NCBI GenBank assembly: GCA_022072505.1
Contig: JAJVHU010000008.1
Span: 1-64,000 of the forward strand
Length of the DNA stretch: 64,000 nt
Direction: 5' to 3'
From: Phycisphaerae bacterium
GTDB lineage: Bacteria > Planctomycetota > Phycisphaerae > UBA1845
Every line of letters starts with the position of its first letter. The first letter of the stretch is position 1. The translations under genes were made by a program, and so were the position numbers. Shown piece by piece: positions 18,687 through 26,251 of the stretch. The notes below the pieces were generated by a model. The model saw only the letters and a list, made by a program, of their open reading frames with translations, searched no databases and had not been told where the DNA came from.

Positions 18687-19157
18687 TTGGACGAGATAGA
18701 ACGGATACGACAACTCGTCGAAATGATGGTGGCCAACGATCTGATGGAGGTCACGATCCGGCACGGCGAGGAGGAACTCGTTCTGCGGCGCCCGGGCCCG
18801 GCGTCCGGCGCTCCGGTGGCGACTCATCCGTCGGCGATGATGCATGCGGTTCCGATGACGGCGACCGCCGCCGTCGCGCCGCCCGCCGCAACCGCGACCG
18901 CAGCGCAGGACGACGCGCTGACCCGCATCACCTCCCCGATGGTGGGCAAGTTCTACGCCTCGCCGACGCCCGGCGCGCCCGCCTTCATCAAGGTGGGACA
19001 GGAGATCCACCCGGACACCGTCGTGTGCATTATCGAGGCGATGAAGGTCTTCAACGAAATCAAGGCGGAGACGCACGGGATCGTCGAGAAGATCTACGTC
19101 GCCAACGAGCAGGCCGTCGAATACGGCCAGCCGCTTTTCGGCGTGCGCCGGCCCTGA
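18687..19157 (+). CDS. accB: biotin carboxyl carrier protein of acetyl-CoA carboxylase
   Basis: 156-aa BCCP carrying biotin between carboxylase and transferase in fatty-acid synthesis. The start is taken as TTG 18687 (LDEIERIRQLVEMM) with AGGGAGG eight bases upstream, which gives the family length. Longer in-frame starts add a basic unconserved stretch. An N-terminal helix region is followed by an Ala/Pro/Thr linker and the biotinyl domain ITSPMVGKFYASPTPG to GQPLFGV. The biotinylation motif is EAMKVFNEI rather than the more usual EAMKLMNEI; the target lysine is present. accC follows after 15 bases. Confidence 0.93.
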   Translation: MDEIERIRQLVEMMVANDLMEVTIRHGEEELVLRRPGPASGAPVATHPSAMMHAVPMTATAAVAPPAATATAAQDDALTRITSPMVGKFYASPTPGAPAFIKVGQEIHPDTVVCIIEAMKVFNEIKAETHGIVEKIYVANEQAVEYGQPLFGVRRP

Positions 19158-19172
19158 CCGCCCGTAACCGTC

Positions 19173-20513
19173 ATGTTCAAACGCATCCTCATCGCCAACC
19201 GCGGAGAGATCGCCCTGCGAGTCCTTCGCGCGTGCCGGGAGATGAGCATTGAGACGGTCGCCGTGTTCTCCGAGGCCGACCGCGACGCCGTCTACCTCGC
19301 GCTCGCCGATCAGGCGATCTGCATCGGCGGCAACACGCCTCGGGAAAGCTATCTTCGCCCGGACCGCCTGATCGCCGCCGCCGAGGTCAGCGGCGCCGAC
19401 GCGATCCACCCCGGTTACGGGTTTCTCGCCGAGAACGCCCAGTTCGCCGACATGTGCCGCGAGTGCAACCTCGCCTTCATCGGTCCCAGCGCCGACGCGA
19501 TGCGCATGCTCGGCGACAAGGCGACCGCCCGTGAAATCGCCAGGAAGGCGAAGGTTCCCGTCGTTCCGGGCTCCGAGGGCGTCATCGAATCCGACGAAGA
19601 CCTCACCGCGATGGCGGAGAAGATCGGGTTCCCGATCATGATCAAGGCTTCCGCCGGCGGCGGCGGGCGCGGCATGCGCATCGTCCGCGACCGGACCGAG
19701 CTGCACCCGCTGGTCAAGCAGGCGCGTCAGGAGGCGAAGGCCGCCTTCAACAACGACGCGATCTACCTCGAGAAGTTCATCGAGCAGCCCCGGCACGTCG
19801 AGGTGCAGATTCTCGCCGACACGCAGGGGCACGTCATTCATCTTTTCGAGCGCGACTGCTCGTCGCAGCGCCGGCATCAGAAGCTGATCGAGGAATCGCC
19901 GTCGCCGGCGATCGACGCCCGCACCCGGCGGCACCTGTGCGACGCCGCCGTCCGCCTCGCGAAAACGGCGAAGTACTCGACCGCATGCACCGTCGAGTTC
20001 CTCGTCGACGCGAAGAAGCAGTTCTACTTCATCGAGGTCAACACGCGCATTCAGGTCGAGCACCCCGTCACCGAGATGCTCACCGACGCCGACCTCATCA
20101 AGGAGCAGATCCGCGTCGCCGCGGGTGAACCGCTCGCCCTGACGCAGCGGACGCTCGTCCCGCACGGACACGTGATCGAGTGTCGCGTCAACGCCGAGGA
20201 TCCGTCCTACAACTTCCGCCCCTGCGCGGGACTGATCGAGAAGTTCCGCCCGCCCGGAGGCCACGGCGTCCGCGTCGACACCCACGCCTTCCAGGGCTAC
20301 CGCATCTCGCCGTTCTACGACTCGCTGGTCGCCAAGGTGATCGTGCATCAGCCGACCCGCCTCGACGCGATCCGCTGCATGCAACGCGCCCTGCGCGAGT
20401 TCGTCATCGAACCGATCAAGACGACGATCCCCTTCCACCTGCGCATCCTCGAGCACGAACGCTTCATCGAGGGCCAGATGGACACCGGCTTCATCGAGCG
20501 GATGATGCTGTGA
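19173..20513 (+). CDS. accC: biotin carboxylase subunit of acetyl-CoA carboxylase
   Basis: 446-aa ATP-grasp enzyme that carboxylates the biotin on BCCP, in the cytoplasm. The length is exactly that of AccC. Features are [19 protein letters not shown] at the N-terminus, the Gly-rich ATP loop [11 protein letters not shown] at about 162, [15 protein letters not shown], and the catalytic [16 protein letters not shown]. It is downstream of accB in one operon. The carboxyltransferase accA/accD genes are not in the window; a different carboxyltransferase lies at 30534. Confidence 0.97.
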   Translation: MFKRILIANRGEIALRVLRACREMSIETVAVFSEADRDAVYLALADQAICIGGNTPRESYLRPDRLIAAAEVSGADAIHPGYGFLAENAQFADMCRECNLAFIGPSADAMRMLGDKATAREIARKAKVPVVPGSEGVIESDEDLTAMAEKIGFPIMIKASAGGGGRGMRIVRDRTELHPLVKQARQEAKAAFNNDAIYLEKFIEQPRHVEVQILADTQGHVIHLFERDCSSQRRHQKLIEESPSPAIDARTRRHLCDAAVRLAKTAKYSTACTVEFLVDAKKQFYFIEVNTRIQVEHPVTEMLTDADLIKEQIRVAAGEPLALTQRTLVPHGHVIECRVNAEDPSYNFRPCAGLIEKFRPPGGHGVRVDTHAFQGYRISPFYDSLVAKVIVHQPTRLDAIRCMQRALREFVIEPIKTTIPFHLRILEHERFIEGQMDTGFIERMML

Positions 20514-20538
20514 GGGAAGGGCGTCCGCGACCTCGGCC

Positions 20539-21345
20539 TCAAACGGCCTGCGCGGAGACCAGCACATTCCAGGAATCCCGGGAGACGGGCAGGTTCAGAT
20601 CAGGGAACGCGGTCATTCGCGCCAGGTGGAACCCCGAAGCGCGCAGGAAGCGATCCAGCTCTTCCGGGAAGAAGTACCGCATCCGATGAGTTTCGCGCTC
20701 GATCACGTTTCCGTCGTCGTCGGTCAACTCAAAATTCACGGTACAGACACGTGAAGTCCGGTCGGTCTGCGGGCGCGTCCGGCGCGTATACGTTCGACCC
20801 CGGTGAACAAACGTCTTGACCCGCTCGCACGGCGGCGCGTGCTCGACCGCCGGCCCGAACCAGACGTCAAATGCAAGAATTCCGTGCCTGCGCAGGTGTG
20901 TTCGGCCGGTGGTCAGCGCGGCCCGCACGTCGTCGTCCGTCGTCTGATAACCCAGCACGGCGAACATCATCAGAGCGCCGTCGAAGATGTCATCGAGGCG
21001 CACGTTCCGAACGTCCGCCTGGCGCCAGCGCACACCACTTTGCAGGCCCGCCGACGCCGCCTTCCGTCGCGCCGCGGCCAGCATGTGCTCAGCGCGGTCC
21101 ACGCCGAGTATGTCATACCCCCGCAACGCCAGGGGAATCGCGTGTCCGCCTGTGCCGCATCCCAGATCCAGGATGCGTCGGACCGCGGGTTCTGAGGCGC
21201 GGAGCAGACCGTCCAGAACGTCCACCTCGGCGGCGTAGTCCTTGTCGGCGTAAAGGTCGTCGTAGAACCCGGCGTAGACCTCCCTGAATTCCGGGTTTGC
21301 CGCTGACTCGAGGGCGGCGGAAGCGTGGGTCGTTGCGAGGGTCAT
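20539..21345 (-). CDS. class I SAM-dependent methyltransferase
   Basis: 268-aa methyltransferase with motif I ILDLGCGTGGHAIPLA, motif II acidic GVDRAEHML and a post-I ADVRNVRLDD. The C-terminal half has a beta-rich insertion with RMRYFFPEELDRFLRASGF, typical of small-molecule or sugar methyltransferases. It is the last gene of the glycan operon; its ATG abuts the stop of the cupin gene. A role in O- or N-methylating the sugar built by the operon is inferred from context. Confidence 0.87.
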   Translation of the reverse strand: MTLATTHASAALESAANPEFREVYAGFYDDLYADKDYAAEVDVLDGLLRASEPAVRRILDLGCGTGGHAIPLALRGYDILGVDRAEHMLAAARRKAASAGLQSGVRWRQADVRNVRLDDIFDGALMMFAVLGYQTTDDDVRAALTTGRTHLRRHGILAFDVWFGPAVEHAPPCERVKTFVHRGRTYTRRTRPQTDRTSRVCTVNFELTDDDGNVIERETHRMRYFFPEELDRFLRASGFHLARMTAFPDLNLPVSRDSWNVLVSAQAV

Positions 21346-21765
21346 CTACGTGATGAACTCCTTCTCCCCGTCTCCCGAAAAGGGCCCCTGCTTGACTTCG
21401 AGAAACGTCGTGTCCTCCAACATTCGAAACCCGTGTCCGGCGCCGGTCAGGACAAGGAGATCCCCTGTGCAGAGTTCGCGCGTTGCGATCGGTTCGGGGT
21501 CGCCGTCGTAGAAGTCCGCCTCGCACCGGCCCCTCAACACGTAAAGAACTTCGCCGGTTCCGGTGATCCGGCGGTCGGTAAGGCGGTGGCGGTGCGGGCG
21601 GATCGCGCCTGAGGCGGGTCGTACGACGTAACCGACCTGCAGTTCACTTTCGGCCGGCGTGACGAACCGGGTCATGTCGGGGCTCGTCCCGCCACGTACG
21701 ATGAGGGCGAGCGTCCGCCCCCCCGCGGCAATCTTCTCCACCGGCGGCGTCATCGGGCCAGGCAC
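21346..21765 (-). CDS. cupin-domain protein
   Basis: 139-aa single cupin. Motif 1 reads IRPHRHRLTDRRITGTGEVLYVLRG, with His ligands and a Glu, and motif 2 reads GDLLVLTGAGHGF. Such proteins in sugar clusters act as isomerases, epimerases or sensors; the exact reaction cannot be read here. The start overlaps the 3' end of the upstream glycosyltransferase by 16 bases, which supports translational coupling. Confidence 0.8.
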   Translation of the reverse strand: MPGPMTPPVEKIAAGGRTLALIVRGGTSPDMTRFVTPAESELQVGYVVRPASGAIRPHRHRLTDRRITGTGEVLYVLRGRCEADFYDGDPEPIATRELCTGDLLVLTGAGHGFRMLEDTTFLEVKQGPFSGDGEKEFIT

Positions 21766-23036
21766 AGCGCCTCCTCCCTGTTATTCTTCATTCGCCGCGC
21801 CTCGACGCGCTCGACCGCGGCTTCCACGGCGTTCACGAGTCTCCGCGCAAACTGATCTCGAGTGAATACGCGAAGGCGCTGGCGCCCGCGCGCGATCAGC
21901 GCCTCTCGCACGGCGTCGTTCGTCCAGACAAGCTCAAGCCCGGCGGCGATCGACTCGACCGAGCGCGGATCTACCAGAAGCGCCGCGTCTCCCGCTTGTT
22001 CGCGCACCCCGCGGATGTCCGATGTGACGACCGGACAGCCCAACGTCCACGCTTCGAGCACCGGGAGGTTCGTCGGCCCGAAGAACGTCGGCATGACCAG
22101 CGCCGCCGCGGACGTGTACAACGCCGCGAGGTCGGCGTCGCTCACATATCCTGGCAGATGAACCCGATCCGCCACGTTGAGTTCGGTCGCCGCGCGCCGC
22201 ACGTCAGCCAACGCGGCTTCGCGGAGGCTTCCGGTCGCCGCGCCGGTCAGCGCCAGAGGCGCGCGGATCCCGTGCTCACGCTCCAGCACGGCCAGCGCTG
22301 CGATCAGCCGGAGGTGATTCTTGTGAGGCCAGAATTGCGCCGGGTAAAAAAAATACCGCGGAGGCAGGTTCAGGCGTTGCAGCACCTCGCCGCACCGCAA
22401 CCGTGCTTCGACCGGCGGCTCGGTGCAGACGGGCGAGTACGACGCCACATGAATCCGCTCCTTTGTCGCCCCGTAACGGCCGTAACATCGCAGAATGTCC
22501 TCGCGCCCCGTCTCCGAGTCCGCAAGCAGAATCTCGGCGTGGCGCACGCCGTTGCGAAACAGGTACTCGCGTCGCTCCCACTCCCCGTCGATCCGCACCT
22601 CTGGAAACTGCGGCAGAAGTCGGTGCTGAAGGTCGTGGATCGGCATCAGGTAGGGCACACCCGCTTCAAACGACAGGCGATGAGGCGACGGATACACCAT
22701 CATCCCGACGCCGCACGCCGTCATCCACGCACGCATATCACCCTGCGGCCGAACGAGGTCCGGGTCAGGACGGTGCTCCGGCGCCGAGCCGGCAGGCGAC
22801 GTGGGAGGCCGAAACGAAACGACCCTCCACCGTCCGCGGGGCAGCGACTGCAACTCGGGCGCTTCCGTGTTCTGGGCGAACACCGTGAACGAGTGATCGC
22901 ACGGCGGAAGCCCGTCGATTGCGCCGACGCTCCAGTCGCGCAGCACGTCAAGCGTCGCCACGGTGTACTGGTATGTCCCGCCGTCGTGCCGCTTCAAAAC
23001 CGGGTAGACGCCGATGCGCATTCGAGGCCCCGTCAT
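21750..23036 (-). CDS. family 4 (GT-B) glycosyltransferase
   Basis: About 428 aa, retaining GT-B glycosyltransferase that adds a sugar to a surface glycan intermediate. The donor-binding C-domain is clear: YFFYPAQFWPHKNHLRLI, VHLPGYVSDADLAALYTSA, and the nucleotide-sugar motif FGPTNLPVLEAWTLGCPVV with ALLVDP. The start could be GTG 23054, ATG 23036 or ATG 23021 (MRIGVYP); none has a strong ribosome binding site, and I took the middle one. It follows the aminotransferase gene without a gap and overlaps the cupin gene. Confidence 0.85.
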   Translation of the reverse strand: MTGPRMRIGVYPVLKRHDGGTYQYTVATLDVLRDWSVGAIDGLPPCDHSFTVFAQNTEAPELQSLPRGRWRVVSFRPPTSPAGSAPEHRPDPDLVRPQGDMRAWMTACGVGMMVYPSPHRLSFEAGVPYLMPIHDLQHRLLPQFPEVRIDGEWERREYLFRNGVRHAEILLADSETGREDILRCYGRYGATKERIHVASYSPVCTEPPVEARLRCGEVLQRLNLPPRYFFYPAQFWPHKNHLRLIAALAVLEREHGIRAPLALTGAATGSLREAALADVRRAATELNVADRVHLPGYVSDADLAALYTSAAALVMPTFFGPTNLPVLEAWTLGCPVVTSDIRGVREQAGDAALLVDPRSVESIAAGLELVWTNDAVREALIARGRQRLRVFTRDQFARRLVNAVEAAVERVEARRMKNNREEALCLAR

Positions 23037-23054
23037 CCTGCGCCAACGCGACAC

Positions 23055-24209
23055 TTACGCCGCACTTGCCCGCAACCGCTCCACCACGTACTCCTGTTCC
23101 GCCTCCGTCAGACCCTCGCCGGACGGCAGGTACAATCCGCGCGCGCCGAGTTCCTCGCTGACCGGGTAACGCCCGCGCAGGTCGATCCGGTGCGGGTCGC
23201 GTCCGTCGAAGACCGGCTGCTGATTCATCGGAATGAAGAACGAGCGCGTCTCCACGCCGTGCGCCGCCAGATCCGCCATCACCTCGCCGCGCGAGCGACC
23301 GAACGCCTCTTCGAGCACGACGCCGTACATCCAGTACACGTTCCGGCAGCCGCTCACCTCGACCGGTCGGCGCACGCCGGGAACATCCGAAAGCAGGTCG
23401 TCGTAGCGCGCCGCGATCGCGCGCTTCCGGGCGAGCTTCTCCTCGATCCGCTCGACCTGCGCCAGTCCGATCGCCGCCTGAAGATTCGTCAGACGGTAGT
23501 TGAAACCCATCTCGTCATGAACGAAGCGCACCGGTCCGAACGCCTGATTCCGCAACAATCTCAGCCGCTCCGCGACCGCCGCGTCCTGCGCCAGCACCAT
23601 CCCGCCTTCGCCGCAGGTGATGATCTTGTTCCCGTAAAAGCTGAAGCAGGCCGCGTCGCCGAACCCGCCGACCGGACGTCCGCGGTACGTGGCGCCGTGG
23701 GCCTGCGCCGCATCCTCGATGACATAAAGCCCGCGCTCCCGGGCGAGGGCGAGGATCGGATCCAGGTCGCACGGGTGTCCGTACATATGCACCGGCATGA
23801 TCGCCCGCGTCCGAGGCGTGATCTTCTCCCGGATGCGCCGCGGGTCGATGCACCAGGTATCCGGGCGGACGTCCACCAGCACGGGTTTCGCCCCCGCGAG
23901 GTGAATCATGTTGGCCGAGGCGACCAACGTGAACGCCGGGATCAGCACCTCGTCGCCGGGCCCGACGCCCAGCGCCTTCAGCGCCAGGTGCAGCGCCGCC
24001 GTCCCGTTGCAGCACGCCACCCCGTGCGCCGCGCCGCACGCCTGCGCCCACGCCTGCTCGAACCGGTCGAGGTACTCGCCCTGCGAGGACACCCAGCCGC
24101 TGTCCAGCGCGTTGAGGACGTACGCACGCTCCTGTCCGTCCAGGACCGGCGCGCATACCGGAATGCGCCGCATCGGCGGCGATGACCGGCGATCCGAGAC
24201 CTTTTGCAT
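23055..24209 (-). CDS. DegT/DnrJ/EryC1/StrS-family sugar aminotransferase
   Basis: 384-aa PLP enzyme that transfers an amino group to a keto-sugar nucleotide, as in perosamine or bacillosamine synthesis. Motifs: SGWVSSQGEYLDRFE, NGTAALHLALKALG, the PLP-phosphate region EDAAQAHGA, and the internal-aldimine lysine in FYGNKIITCGEGG (Lys195). The resemblance is greatest to GDP-perosamine-synthase-type enzymes, from memory. The adjacent glycosyltransferases, cupin and methyltransferase point to synthesis of an amino-deoxy sugar for the cell surface. The dehydratase making the keto-sugar is not in the window. Confidence 0.92.
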   Translation of the reverse strand: MQKVSDRRSSPPMRRIPVCAPVLDGQERAYVLNALDSGWVSSQGEYLDRFEQAWAQACGAAHGVACCNGTAALHLALKALGVGPGDEVLIPAFTLVASANMIHLAGAKPVLVDVRPDTWCIDPRRIREKITPRTRAIMPVHMYGHPCDLDPILALARERGLYVIEDAAQAHGATYRGRPVGGFGDAACFSFYGNKIITCGEGGMVLAQDAAVAERLRLLRNQAFGPVRFVHDEMGFNYRLTNLQAAIGLAQVERIEEKLARKRAIAARYDDLLSDVPGVRRPVEVSGCRNVYWMYGVVLEEAFGRSRGEVMADLAAHGVETRSFFIPMNQQPVFDGRDPHRIDLRGRYPVSEELGARGLYLPSGEGLTEAEQEYVVERLRASAA

Positions 24210-24323
24210 GACTCCCCCGGTTCCGCGCGGATACCAGGCGCGGAACGTCGGAGATTTATCGGATAAAGCGAACGCCGGGCTGGAACGACCGGCCGCCCGG
24301 AGAGCAGCCGGACCCCGGGCTTC

Positions 24324-25433
24324 TCAAAAAGCGGCCCCACCTTGTGCCGACCCGGCTGGCGAGGTCCGAACTTGCGCTGATGCGGCGCCCGCGGCGTCGG
24401 GAAGGTTGACCGTCCTCGCGATGCGCCACGGACGGCGTCCGAGGACGTAGAAGTGATTGCGCATCACGAGTTCGCAGCAAAGCCCGATGCCTACGAGGAT
24501 CAGGCTCCCCACGCCCAGCACCGCCGCCAGCAACAGCGGCACATCCAGGATCGGCGCTTTCCCCAGCCCACGAACCACGCCGTATCCGCCGACCAGCGCC
24601 CCGGCCGCAACAAGATATCCCGCCACCTTCGCAAAAAGATGCGACGGGCGCGTCCGGTACTTGAAGAGCAGCCGGACCAGCGCCAAGTCCGCCAGCACGC
24701 GCGGGATGCGCGAGAACCCGTATTTGCTGACGCCGACGACGCGCGGACGGTGGCGCACGACGATCTCCGCCACCGCCCCGCCCCGCGCCCGGACGTACAC
24801 CGGAAGAAAGCGGTGCATCTCGCCGTAAAGCTGGCTCGGATCCAGGGCGTCCCGGCGGTAGGCCTTCAGGGTGCAACCGTAGTCGTGCAGCGGAAGACTC
24901 GTCGCCTTCGAGATCATCCGGTTGGCGGCGCGGGACGCGAAGCTCCGCAAAGCGTCATCGTGGCGGTCCCGCCGCCACCCGCTGACGCAGGCGTAGCCTT
25001 CCTCGAGTTTCTCGATCAGACGGCGCATCTCCGACGGATCGTTCTGACGGTCGCCGTCCATCGTGATGATGACGTCGCCCGCCGCCGCCTCCAGCCCCGC
25101 CGCCAGCGCCGCCGTCTGTCCGAAGTTGGACGCAAAGTGAATGACGCGGATTCTCGCGTCGCGGCGGGCCAGCTCGTCGAGCGCGCGATCCGTCCCGTCG
25201 CGGCTTCCGTCGTTGACGACGACGATCTCGTAGGACCGCCCGAGCGCGTCCGCCTCGTGGCGCACTTCCTCCAGCAGCGGACCGACGTTGCCGGCCTCGT
25301 CGTAAGCGGGGATCACGATCGAGAGTGCGGGCGATCCGCCGGACGGCGCGGCGGCGCCCGGCGCCCGCGTCTCCGCGCGGGATGCGGAATCCGCGCCGCC
25401 GGTCTCGATCCGCCCCTGGTTCAACCGCGTCAT
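24324..25433 (-). CDS. family 2 glycosyltransferase (dolichol-/undecaprenyl-phosphate sugar synthase type)
   Basis: 369-aa membrane-linked GT-A enzyme like DPM1 or ArnC, moving a sugar from a nucleotide to a polyprenyl phosphate. The ATG at 25433 overlaps the upstream stop (ATGA), which fixes the start. Motifs are SIVIPAYDEAGNV, VNDGSRDGT, the DxD in ITMDGDRQNDP, and LHDYGCTLKAYRRD. Two C-terminal membrane helices (LVAAGALVGGYGVV and LLLAAVLGVGSLILVGIGL) match this family. Coupling to the LAB_N protein suggests they share a lipid-linked sugar pathway. Confidence 0.93.
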   Translation of the reverse strand: MTRLNQGRIETGGADSASRAETRAPGAAAPSGGSPALSIVIPAYDEAGNVGPLLEEVRHEADALGRSYEIVVVNDGSRDGTDRALDELARRDARIRVIHFASNFGQTAALAAGLEAAAGDVIITMDGDRQNDPSEMRRLIEKLEEGYACVSGWRRDRHDDALRSFASRAANRMISKATSLPLHDYGCTLKAYRRDALDPSQLYGEMHRFLPVYVRARGGAVAEIVVRHRPRVVGVSKYGFSRIPRVLADLALVRLLFKYRTRPSHLFAKVAGYLVAAGALVGGYGVVRGLGKAPILDVPLLLAAVLGVGSLILVGIGLCCELVMRNHFYVLGRRPWRIARTVNLPDAAGAASAQVRTSPAGSAQGGAAF

Positions 25434-26053
25434 CCGCCGGAGACCTCCAACGAAGCGGCGCCGTCGCGCGGGATCGCGTCGTCGTCGAGCGACGCGCGCG
25501 ACCGAACCGACCGCTCCTCGACCGCGTCCCGATGCGCCTCCGCCCGCCGCCGGATCAGCAGCAGATTGCGCACGTAGATCACGCACCCCAGCGCCTGCCC
25601 GAAAAGAAACACCGGATCCCGCCGGTGATACGCGTACGTCATCAGGCTGATCCCGCCCGCCAGCGACAGCCACCAGAACGCGATCGGAACATAACTTCGC
25701 TTCCGCCGCTCGCTGGCGATCCACTGCACGACGAACCGCATCATGAACACGCCCTGCGCCGCGAACCCGAAAATCACCCACGGATTTGACAGCGTGCCCC
25801 GAATGCGCTCGACCCACCCCGTCGGCGCGATCTCCTCGCCGATCAGGCGCTCCACCTCCCGCCGGAAGACCGCGTCATCCACCTCGTCGCGCCCCAGCTC
25901 GATGATCCGCTGACGCAGCGCTTCGGGCGGAGTCCCGGTCGGCGCCGCGTCGATTGTGGACGCCGCACCGACGGCGTCGCTCTGCCCGAGGGCGAACGAA
26001 CCCGCCGCGGTGATGCTCAGGGTCATCGCCGCACACGCAAGACGCACTCTCAT
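25430..26053 (-). CDS. LAB_N-domain membrane protein (lipid-A-disaccharide-synthase N-terminal domain)
   Basis: 207-aa protein. I set the start at ATG 26053, where a signal peptide (RVRLACAAMTLSITAAGSFA) begins; the ribosome binding site is weak. The LAB_N domain spans about 110-185, with three hydrophobic segments: VIFGFAAQGVFMMRFVVQW, VPIAFWWLSLAGGISLMTY and VFLFGQALGCVIYVRN. In many genomes this domain is paired with a GT2 glycosyltransferase and thought to act on polyprenyl-linked sugars. Here the GT2 gene follows with an ATGA overlap. The tail is charged. Confidence 0.87.
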   Translation of the reverse strand: MRVRLACAAMTLSITAAGSFALGQSDAVGAASTIDAAPTGTPPEALRQRIIELGRDEVDDAVFRREVERLIGEEIAPTGWVERIRGTLSNPWVIFGFAAQGVFMMRFVVQWIASERRKRSYVPIAFWWLSLAGGISLMTYAYHRRDPVFLFGQALGCVIYVRNLLLIRRRAEAHRDAVEERSVRSRASLDDDAIPRDGAASLEVSGG

Positions 26054-26167
26054 GACGGGGTATCGTTCCGAACCGGGGGATCGTGTCAACCGCCCGTCGG
26101 ACCGATCGGAGATTCTCCGGCATGCGCCGCTCTGCGTTCGCGCCACGAAGATGAGGTTTCGAGAACC

Positions 26168-26192
26168 GAGCCGCGCCCGGAAGGAAGCGTTC
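26168..26192 (-). repeat. dispersed 25-bp intergenic repeat, copy 1
   Basis: Read on the minus strand this 25-mer matches 60413-60437 with a single mismatch. It lies in the 198-base spacer between the S9 peptidase and the LAB_N gene, which otherwise shows nothing recognisable. Related units stand in front of flgC at 59041-59240. Confidence 0.75.
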
Positions 26193-26251
26193 CGCGTTCT
26201 TGCCTGACCGGGAGCTTTGCAGCAGCCTTTCAGCCGCCGGTCGCTCCGCCG

